A stretch of DNA of 64,000 nucleotides from positions 216,264,484 through 216,328,483 of the forward strand of contig CAXKWD010000001.1 of assembly GCA_964059195.1 (NCBI GenBank), read 5' to 3'. Origin of the DNA: Ectobius pallidus. Lineage: Eukaryota > Arthropoda > Insecta > Blattodea > Ectobiidae. The notes under the pieces are model-generated. The model saw only the letters and a program-made list of their open reading frames with translations, searched no databases and had not been told where the DNA came from. Of the stretch, positions 55,526 through 64,000 are shown one piece after another; position 1 is the first letter of the stretch; every line of letters begins with the position of its first letter. Position numbers and translations under genes: made by a program.

Positions 55526-56363
55526 TCTCTATATATATAAAAGGCTTTGTCCTGACTGACAGGAATCAACGTAGAGCCTAAACTATAACAGGTAGAGACT
55601 TGGAATTTTGACAGTACCTTCGTTTCATAATGTAGGTGCTCACTAAGAAGGGATTTTGAAAAATTCTGATTCTAAATGCCAAAAATTAAATGTTTTTGAA
55701 AATACTTAATCCCTTTTTGCATAGAATTATCGAAACAAATTCACAGAACATATTGTTGCCAATGGTATAGGTGGGTTTGGATTAAATTAAATGGATGTTT
55801 GACAAATTAGAGAAGGTATCATTATAATTCATATTATCTATATTAATAAAAGGAACTGTCCTCGATGTCCAGGGAAATCTACTGAACGCAGAGATCTGAA
55901 ATTTTAAACATAGGTGGACTGAAGGGTCGGAAAATGCACCGCGAAGCCGGAATTTTAATTTTAGTTTTCGTTCGTGAGTTATGAGTGAAAAACGGGCAAA
56001 AAACGTGCATTTTTTTGCGTTTTCAAAACATAAGTTTTCAGTTATACATTTCAATGTCAAATCAATTACAGTTGGCTTTGGCTATTTTTGTCACACCTTG
56101 AAAATAAAACTTTCGCGATCGCTTGAATGTTGTAAGCCCTAAATATGGTCAAACGTTGTTTTATTTGGACGAATCTCACTATACAGAGGTTTTCTGGGCC
56201 AAGAAACTCGAATCTGAGGTCGCTTTTACCAGACGATGCTATCTAATCGTGGTATGTAGTCCACGTGATTTAGGAGTTAATAAATATTATGATTTTACTA
56301 TTATGATCTTAATTTTTAATTTTTGAAATAATTATCGCGGGCGAAGCCGCGGGCACATGCTAG
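55526..56363 (+). mobile_element. Helitron with two 5' ends
   Basis: TCTCTATATATATAAAAGG at 55526 and, within it, a second start TCTATATTAATAAAAGG at 55838. One CTAG end at 56360-56363 before T, with hairpin GCGGGCGAAGCCGCGGGC. The first 310 bases are the 58.4-kb type, the rest the 6.7-kb type. A short conserved frame (LDESHYTEVFWAKKLESEV) is at about 56167-56223. Confidence 0.85.
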
Positions 56364-57290
56364 TTTATGTATAAAGTACGCAAAATAACGTTTTAGCGGA
56401 CGAATCTACCGTAATATAGCGGCCGAGGCGAAAGCCGAGGCTGAAATACTGGATGAGTCCGCTAAAGTTTTTGCGTACGTGGTGCATAGGCCTACAATAT
56501 TTTTTAGTAAAAGCTCTCTAAATTATATGAACTGAAACAAAAATACCGCATAAAATTAATTATAATGAAAGGTAGTCAGCCATTTGTCATATTCTCACCG
56601 CCACTTGAATCGGGAACAACAATGAACCGTACGTACCAATATGAAATGCGATATGGATGCAATATGAGTCGCGTTTTGTAAACAATAATGCATACGAACT
56701 AGTATTTATAAAAAGCTTGTAAAAATATGAATGATAATCCCAAGGAAATTTCAATCCAAGCCTGAAATATTGAATTGGAGCTGGTGCCAGCAACATCACG
56801 GCAGCAGTTGTGGACTATGAGAAGGTATATATTGCAATTAAATGCTTGTGCATTCATGTTTTTCATGTGAACGAAAATGTGAAAAGTTGTTGGCTTATAT
56901 TTGTTGTTATATGATGAAGCAGACTACCGTGTTTTGCAAAAAATCATGGTCAAGTTTCTGATTGTCATAAAGAAACGTGTTGGCTTAAATTTGTTGTTTT
57001 ATGACCAATTATATGCGTAAATCCGTGTTAAAGTTGGTGTGACTGGTCAATGCCATCTGGGTTTTGTTTATAGATTGCCATGACGACTTTAAAGGACAAG
57101 GCCGATAAAAATGCATTTTGAATGCAGTTTGAATGCACTTTTATGCAATTTTAGCGGCCTTGGTTGCGAAAATGCAATTTTTCGGCGTGTTACCAGTCCG
57201 ATAAGCAGCTGTTTTAGAGAGCGTGTACTAAAAAGTGTTTTATTGCGAGTGTGTACTGCATGAATATTGCGGAAAAGCGAAAGGCTACGT
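56364..57290. repeat. Repeat G, copy 2
   Basis: Same block order as 18930-19017 plus 19598-20000, without the hAT insert: AGTACGCAAAATAACG, then GTTGTTGGCTTATATTTG, then CCAGTCCGATAAGCAGCTG. Confidence 0.68.
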
Positions 57291-57948
57291 GTTGAGATGA
57301 CGGTCAGAATACAACGGTACATCGACAGCTGAACTCTGCTCCGCTTTTCTGCGGCCGATATGACATCATGTTACACGACTTGTCAATCATGTGAAGAACA
57401 AGAAACACAATTCGGCACTTCGAACCCGCGACCATCACATTCCAATGCTGTGGTGCGGATGGACAAGACTGACACGGATTAAATTACATTCCATACGGTT
57501 GCTAGTTGCCAAACCGGACGTCTTCCATCGCCACAACATGTGACGTCACGGCCAGCAATGACTGAGCAGGGGAAAAAATACTGACCAAGGGGCGGGGGCA
57601 TGACAGAATGGTAAGGGAACTACATGACATGAATACCGGATGCCTTGTTGTAGGAGGGTAAAGTACGGTTAAGAAGGAAAACTCTGATTTCTTTATACAA
57701 ATATTTCGTTTTGTGTTACGAACGTTGGTTAAAAATAAACACGAAAGTGTAAAGCAGTGAAAAATTGTAATATTTGAAAATAACTACGCTTACCAATTGT
57801 AAAAAATGAAAAGCAGGATATTTTCTCTAAAAAAGCTTGATTTTCCATTACAAAAAGCCGGACATTACACTAATTATTTATTGTATTCATCAATTTTACA
57901 ACAGATTTTATAGGCTCTATCAGTTATGTACATAATAAATAATTTTTT
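57291..57948. other. Unassigned; weak minus-strand B-box at 57421
   Basis: GGTCGCGGGTTCGAA on the minus strand near 57418-57432 fits a pol III B-box, but the A-box and cloverleaf do not hold up. The remainder is featureless. Confidence 0.35.
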
Positions 57949-58398
57949 GCACGACTTAACTAATAATTAGTGGTACTTACGAATGTAGTTCCCGTGGATC
58001 GTAAGTTGAAATTCCCGCACGCAATCTTGTTGGTATGGCAACAAAACAAATTTCCGTGCGGTAAGAATTTACTTACGGCACTCATCATAATACAAGCCTT
58101 GATGGACAAGGCCCCCCCAGGACAAATATTCGGTTCCCATAACACCAAACACATGCGAATCACTTTCTGAAATAAACATCTATCTTCAAGAATGTATATA
58201 CACAATATTTTCAGGTAATATCACAATTAATATAATTAAATTGATATAAATAATCATCGTGCAAAAAAATAGCATGCAATACTCGTGCCGTAAGCGCATA
58301 ACAGATCTCGGAAAATTGAAAAAACTCGGCGCAAGCGCCAAGTTTTTTCATACTCTTTCCTCGATCTGTATGCACCGCTTATGGCACTTGTATCGCAA
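57949..58398 (-). repeat. Dispersed repeat H, copy 2 with outer flank
   Basis: Core 57949-58267 is H in reverse. 58268-58398 is an outer flank also present before copy 3 (63551-63650), and it has GTGCCATAAGCGG / GCGCTTACGGCAC inverted blocks plus a small hairpin CTTGGCGCTTGCGCCGAG seen here only. Confidence 0.72.
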
Positions 58399-59301
58399 TC
58401 TCTATATATATAAGGCTTTGTCCTGACTGACTGAATGAATGACTGACTGAATGACAGGAATCAATGTACAGCCTAAACTATAACACGTAGAGACTTGGAA
58501 TTTTGACAGTACCTTCGTTTCATAATGTAGGTGCTCACTAAGAAAGGATTTGGCAAAATGTTGATTTTAAATGCCAAAAATTAAACGTTTTTGAGAATAC
58601 TTAATCCCTTTTTGCACAGAATTATCAATTCCAAATCACAGAATATATTGTTGCCAAATGGTATCAGATGGGTTTGGAAAAAAAAAATGACATGCAAGTT
58701 TTACAAATAAGAGAAGTTATCAAAATAATTCATGTTATAAATAAATATTACAGAATAAAATCCACGAAAATAATGCAGTTACATAACTTTCTCTACCCTG
58801 GACATAGAGAAAACAAAACGAGGTATGGCAATGTGTATATTATTATATTATATCGCAGGTTTTTGGAGAGAGAAGTATGAAAGTGATAATGCTTTCTGTT
58901 TAATTTCATCCCCAAAACAGTTTTATGGTAACATGAGAGTGGGAAATAAAATTTTCCACCTCGATATTACAATTTTATGTTACAGGAATTTCTGTTTCTT
59001 CTTATTTGAACCCTACCAGGCTTGCTGTGCAAGCGATGGGATTCAAAATTCTACATCCTCTAAGAGCCATAAAAAACTATATCAAGCGTTTTCTGAGGGA
59101 ATACTTTGAGTGTAATAAGTCGTTCTTCCTATTTCAAATTATAAATACCTATATAAGGACCTAGAATTTAAAAATCGAAAGTTCTTCATAAATTATAAAT
59201 ACCTATATAAGGACCTAGAATTTAAAAATCGAAAGTTCTTCATAAATTAATTTCCAACTACAAAATACAAAACCCGGGCGACGCCGGGTCTTTTAAGCTA
59301 G
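58399..59301 (+). mobile_element. Helitron, best-preserved copy
   Basis: TC start after A (58398) and CTAG end (59298-59301) before T. The 3' hairpin is perfect: ACCCGG, loop GCGACG, CCGGGT at 59272-59289, nine bases before CTAG. A 54-base unit is duplicated in tandem at 59136-59189 and 59190-59243. Repeated GACTGACTGAATGA lies near the 5' end. No Rep/helicase frame. Confidence 0.93.
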
Positions 59302-59400
59302 TATACTATATACGCACTTTAATAAAACATACCATGTAAGTTAATGGCAAATTATCACGGGTATTACTATTTATAATAGGGTATAAGGTGGTCATTTCTA

Positions 59401-60190
59401 CTGCATTACAGTACAAGCAGGTACCCGTGGCTTCGCCCTCGATTATTTACTCAACATATATTTTATTGAAAAGATACATAATTAAAACATTATAATTACT
59501 AACATTTACATCGTTTTTACATAAATTACCTGAATTACATAATTTTATTCTTAATTATATTGTTTTTCCGTAACAAATATAAATAATTAAACACCTCTTC
59601 TGGCTCTAAACATAGCATTTATTATGGTCCAAGACTCTATAACTCTATAATTAGGTCACATCCAGAAATAGTACATATGAACAACACAAAATTCAATAAG
59701 TTTATCAAAAATCTTATTTCATAGTTCAAAAGTTACTTCACTCTGTACTTAGTAGACAATTAAGGAACGATTTTATTTGTAATAACTCAGGGTTTCAATT
59801 TTTGTTCTTACTACTTTTCCTTTTTTCTTTTTACTTTTCTGTTCTTTCTTTATTATTATTATTTTTTAGGTATTGATTTAATATTATATTTTCTTTATGT
59901 ATTTGTAATTTGTATTTTGTAATGTAAATGGCTGAACTGTGCCCGAGCAAGAGCGCTTGCTCATTCGGGTGGTCTTGTTTTGTTTTGTATAAATATAAAT
60001 AAATAAATAAATAAATTAAAAAAAAAAGTAGAACGAATGTTGTGCTTCCGTATGGGCAAAAAGATTCGAAATGAAACGATTAAAACATACCACAGACTCA
60101 TGGACCTTACCCAAATCATCCATAAACAATTAAAACAATCGATAATGAAAAAACTAAAATCCCGGTTTTGATTGACAAATAACATGTGAT
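59401..60190 (-). mobile_element. Reverse-strand Helitron with LINE insert
   Basis: The reversed 3' end at 59405-59440 holds the hairpin block GGCTTCGCCCTCGATTATT. Repeat B sequence continues on both sides of a LINE insert. The 5' limit is approximate. Confidence 0.65.
59590..60030 (+). pseudogene. jockey/CR1-like LINE, C-terminal 45 codons and 3' end
   Basis: The plus frame SGSKHSIYYGPRLYNSIIRS onward to a stop at about 59728 aligns with the end of the reverse transcriptase at 3762-4268 (HSINFGPRLYNN). A 300-base untranslated region follows with the hairpin GAGCAAGAGCGCTTGCTC at 59945-59962 and an AAAT-type tail (59989-60030). Comparison with 48740-48775, which reads straight through, confirms the insertion. 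Confidence 0.82.
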
Positions 60191-60252
60191 CAAATTTTTA
60201 AAGTGATGAAGAGGAAATTGTACCGTAATTTTTTATAACTAGTGTTGATGGA

Positions 60253-60555
60253 AGGGGTACGCCGTAGCGTAGTGGTTGAGGCGCTGCGCTACAAAGCGGA
60301 AGGTCATGGGTTCGATCCCCGATGTGGTCGTTGGAGTTTTTCAATTGACCTAATCCTTCTGGTGGCACTATGGCCCTGGGGTCGACTCAGCCTCTAACAG
60401 AAACGAATACCAGGAGCAATCCTGGGGGTACAGGCGGCCGGTGCGTAAGGCTGACAACCTTAACACCTTCATGTGCCGAATGTCCAAAATCTGGGAGCCT
60501 CAACCTCCTGGAACCCTCTGGGCGTCCATGGCCTGTATAGGGAACACTTTACTTT
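60253..60555 (+). mobile_element. tRNA-derived SINE with 13-bp target duplication
   Basis: TAGTGTTGATGGA at 60240-60252 and 60556-60568. A-box TAGCGTAGTGG (60265-60275) and B-box GGTTCGATCCC (60309-60319) at tRNA spacing. A third SINE family, unrelated in body to those at 15.3 and 45.2 kb. Confidence 0.93.
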
Positions 60556-60586
60556 TAGTGTTGATGGATACGTTGGTGGCTTTGGA

Positions 60587-61001
60587 CATAGGCGTACCGA
60601 GGGGGGGTTTTGGGGGTTTGAACCCCCCCATTGATTAAAAAAAGGAAAATTGTATGATTTTTTAAGTCTGCCCATAAATTACTTAATACAAGTATAAAGC
60701 GTGGGAAGCTTAAAACTCGTTATTTTGCGTCTTAATTTTTAAAATTTTCCGGGGGAAGACCCCCGGAAGCGAAAAACTCGTTATTTTGCGTCTTAATTTG
60801 TTTAATTTTCCTGGGGAAGACCCGCGAAAAACTCGTTATTTTGCGTCTTAAGTTTTAAAATTTTCCGGGGGAAGTCCCCGGAAGCGAAAAACTCGTTATT
60901 TTGCATCTAAATTTTTAAAATTTTCCGGGGGAGGACCCCCGGACCCCCCTCTCCCGGATGTTATAACCCCCCCCCATATCTTCGGCATGGTTACGCCTAT
61001 G
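60587..61001. mobile_element. hAT-like element with CCGGGGG tandem units
   Basis: Ends CATAGGCGTACC and GGTTACGCCTATG. The flanking GGC(C)TTTGGA is an imperfect duplication. Four units of about 60 bases, each AAAACTCGTTATTTTGCGTC then ATTTTCCGGGGGAAGACCCC, fill the middle. Confidence 0.78.
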
Positions 61002-61059
61002 GGCCTTTGGATGTACACGGAAATACGAGTTCAAATATTAGATTAGATTAAAGCTCAAT

Positions 61060-62025
61060 CATTTGGAAAAATGAAGTTCGTCAACATAACTCGAAGTTTA
61101 GATTCTGATATAATAATGTATGTAGAATTCGAAATGAGGAAGAACAACAACATATGGCACTCAGACTATTCCCTCAGAAAACGCTAGATATAGCTTTTTA
61201 TGGTTCATAGAGGATGTCGAATGCTGCATTCCGTTGCTTCTACTCATCATGCCTGGGAGGGGTTGAAATAAGAAGAAACATAAATTTCATAAAATTGTAT
61301 TTGGCTTGACGGAAAATTTTATTTCTCATTCTCATGTTAAACCGTTTAGGGGCTGAAATAAAAGAGAAATGTAGTATCACTTTCATACTTTCCTCCCCTA
61401 AAACCCGAGTTATAATAAACTGCGAGCATAGGAATCAAAATGTTCCATCCCATGCTTAGGGCCTATGATAAATCTCAACTAATACAAACGTATAAGCGGA
61501 AAGGATTATTTACAGACTTCTGATATAGCATACTCACACACTTAAGTTATCCCTGCAATACGACTTCTTATTCTACATCAAAATGTGGAGTGAGAAAATA
61601 TTTCTTATGTCGAGGGCACAGAAAGTCATGTGACTACATCACACTGTGCTTTATTTTCGTGGATTTAATTTTCAGTAATTATTTTCGCCAATATAATATT
61701 ACATCGATGGAATCATAATTCGATAAAGTCCAGCATTAGGCTATATAGTTGCCAAGGCCCTATGTAATCACAGTAAACAATTCACTGTTGCCATGTGAAC
61801 TGAACAACATTTCATTTTTTTCAGTAGAATATTCACAGAAATTATATAATTTTCAAGGGAAGGACTGATTTGTTTCAATTTTAATGTTGACCGCTATACT
61901 TTCCGGGCTTAACTGGGTATGTGTGCAAAATTCTGTGTAAATTGGTAAACAAATGTAGATTTGTATAAGGAACAAACATACATACCCACAAACACACATT
62001 CGACTTTATATAATAGATATCCTGC
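61060..62025 (-). mobile_element. Reverse-strand Helitron (50.7-kb type)
   Basis: 61100-61720 is a reverse copy of 51020-51450 plus 52150-52450, without the foreign middle. The reversed 5' side reaches TCTATTATATAAAGTCG near 62024. The 3' end is eroded. Confidence 0.75.
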
Positions 62026-62414
62026 CACCCAAATAAATGAACTTTGGTACAGGTGATAAGATTACTGTACTTTGAAAAGCCGGTGGCTGTAGTATGTGTG
62101 AAGAGTACTGTAGCTACTGTGCAATTACCACTGCATGTCTGTCAGCTCTTGTCTGCTCTGGAATTCTTCCAACACGCGCTGCCCCAATACAACTTTAATC
62201 ACTGGTTCGTTGTGCGAAACCAACAGGTTCCAGCAATGCTATCACTACTCGGAGATTCCCAATTATCTGAACTGTATCCTAACTCTACGATAATTACATG
62301 ACCTCAATAAAGAAAGCAAATTAACGAAGTCGCTCAATTTCTAGACGGGTGAAAATCCGGCTATTTTTAGTAAACAAAAAATGCACTTTTTGTTGTTTGC
62401 ATAATTAATGAACT
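62026..62414. other. Stretch without recognised features
   Basis: Contains an 85-codon frame (62044-62301) that I do not recognise and that has no partner in the window. I do not call it a gene. Confidence 0.4.
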
Positions 62415-62900
62415 CACTAATAAAATCAGGTAACTGATGTAACAAAGTGCCAGAATTCTTTTGTTTAATCAGTGATAATTGCAATTATGATATCATATCC
62501 AGAAAATAAGTTATTTTTGTTATCCTTTTCGGAGTTAAGCTAAAGATCGATTCATTAAGCAGGACTTACGGAAGAACAAAAGTCAAAAGTTTGATAAGCA
62601 TATGTGAAGGAATATGTGGGTAGGTTATTTGTCGTAGCTAACTGTATTGCAACACTGATTTGCATTTGATAAATTCTTTCTAATATACTACCATAAAATA
62701 GGTGCTAAATTGGACACTACTCCGGTACAGGTCAACCAATTTGGTCCAAAATCAATAAGCTTCTTCCAATGGCAGTTATAAATGCGTATACCAAGTTTCA
62801 TGAAAATCCGATAAAGCGTATTTGAGTTATCGCGCGTACAGACACACGGACAGACAGACATTTTCCCGTCCACCACACAATCTCAGAAAGTAAATTACTT
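62415..62900 (-). repeat. Dispersed repeat C, copy 4 (no SINE)
   Basis: Longest uninterrupted copy in reverse, from ATCAGGTAACTGATGTAAC to CACACAATCTCAGAAAGTA. It is the empty-site reference for the SINE at 41.6 kb. Confidence 0.75.
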
Positions 62901-63550
62901 GTAGGAGGACGATTCAGGGCAAAAATGCTTACATACGTACATGTCCTGTTTTCAAGATTAATTATAACCAGGGCCAGGATTTTGATGACATGTCATCTTT
63001 TCACTGGTACACACCATGGACGTTGCCCACTATTCTGATCATGCCTCCTAGATTATAAAAAAAATGCATTTTTACGTTCATTTTTGGTCATTTTCCGCAT
63101 TTTTATTTTTAGGCAATTTAAAAAAATTAATGTCAACATCTGGTCATTTTGTGGCCATTTTACGGTCTTTTCCCCCCTCCATTTCATATTTTTAGGCATT
63201 TTTTAATTTCAAAGTCGTTATCTTCTCATTTTGCGTCGTTTCTTGCATTATGTAGAGTGTTTTTGAGTTTACTTATATTCAATAGCCTACCATAGGAACT
63301 CTGAATAAACATAAATAAATAAATATTGTTATAATTTTAATATGGATACAGAAACACGGTGTTTGCTGTTTGCATTTAACCGTATGTACCAATTAACTTA
63401 TTACAAGCCTATAATTGGTCAACATTAGATTAGGTACAATTCTGATGAATAAATTAGTATTTTCATACAAATTTCTGCGTTTTTTGTTTAGTTTTTGGGC
63501 CATTTTTTTTTTAGTATTCTACGGTCATTTTATAGCTTATTTTAATAGAA
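62901..63550. other. T-rich hAT-like debris
   Basis: 63070-63250 and 63470-63540 hold iterated TTTTTGGTCATTTTCC and TTTTTAGGCATTTT motifs like the subterminal zones of the hAT elements at 37.99 and 33.85 kb. No clear ends. Confidence 0.4.
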
Positions 63551-64000
63551 TATTGCGATACAAGTGCCATAAGCGGTACATACGAATCGAGGAAAGAGTT
63601 TTTTCAATTTTCGGAGATCCGTTATGCGCTTACGGCACGAGTATTGCATGCTGTTTTTTTTGCACGATGATTATTTATATCAATTGAGATATTAGCTGAA
63701 AATATTATGTTTATACACTGTTGAAAATGGATGTTATATTTCAGAAAGTGATTCGCATGTGTTGGTTGTTATGGGGACTGAATATTTGTCCTGTTAAAGT
63801 CGCCACAAAATAGGGGGCCTTGGTTCCGGTCTTCCATAAAGGCTTGTATTATGATGGTTTTACTTACGGCACTTGTGCTTTTTGTAATTTTTACCGCACG
63901 GAGATTGGTTTCATAGCCAACCAGATTGCGTGCGGGAATGTCAAGTTACGATCCACGGCAACAATATTCGTAAGTACCACTAATTAGTTACGTCGTGCAA
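63551..64000 (+). repeat. Dispersed repeat H, copy 3, leaving the window
   Basis: Outer flank 63551-63650, then the core from TTTTTTGCACGATGATT to TACGTCGTGCAA at the very end. Frames in it are not shared with the other copies. Confidence 0.72.

Noticed and set aside
56430..56470. CTGGATGAGTCCGC as a hammerhead ribozyme core
   Set aside because: The core differs from CTGATGAG and no matching GAAAC strand with stems I and III could be placed.
62044..62301. 85-codon plus frame with balanced composition
   Set aside because: No homology recognised, no partner copy, no splice or promoter evidence; not reported as a gene.

Overview
The window looks like intergenic chromosomal DNA of an arthropod, most likely an insect. 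It is AT-rich and full of trinucleotide and dinucleotide microsatellites, LINE fragments, tRNA-derived SINEs, Helitrons and terminal-inverted-repeat DNA transposons. The decayed RTE-like reverse transcriptase fragments resemble repeats I associate with cockroach (Blattodea) genomes; that species guess is inference from memory. I found no bacterial-style operon, no rRNA, no convincing functional tRNA gene, no CRISPR array and no host exon that I could defend. Nearly every recognisable protein stretch belongs to a broken transposable element.

Layout. 0-5.6 kb: a jockey/CR1-like LINE on the minus strand, interrupted by a twin-primed RTE-like LINE with a 9-bp target duplication; a TIR element carrying its own nested MITE and a second LINE; a hAT MITE; a LINE tail. 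6.7-14 kb: Helitrons at 6.7, 11.5 and 13.1 kb, and an RTE-like LINE split by two PIF/Harbinger-type MITEs inserted side by side at one TTA. 14-24.9 kb: a TA-flanked MITE family, a tRNA SINE with a 13-bp target duplication, mariner remnants, hAT elements at 19.0 and 21.5 kb, and RTE-like fragments including a tail-to-tail pair. 26.7-31.4 kb: a TTAA-flanked element, then a Helitron holding four layers of insertions, including a 1.2-kb hairpin. 33-41.2 kb: a hAT element with an intact target duplication, a TTAA element split by a hAT MITE, an inverted mariner pair, a hAT inside a hAT (the inner one still coding a BED-type zinc finger), and a second TTAA element. 41-50.3 kb: SINEs, Helitron and MITE copies, and a pogo-like element with iterated end motifs. 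50.7-64 kb: several Helitrons on both strands, one inside another, plus SINEs, a LINE inside a Helitron, hAT-like ends and a repeat that runs off the window.

How the parts work together: the elements are mostly non-autonomous and depend on enzymes coded elsewhere. The useful information is chronological. Nesting plus paralogous empty sites inside the same window gives a relative order of insertion for at least eight events. Boundaries marked by target duplications are exact; other boundaries are approximate.
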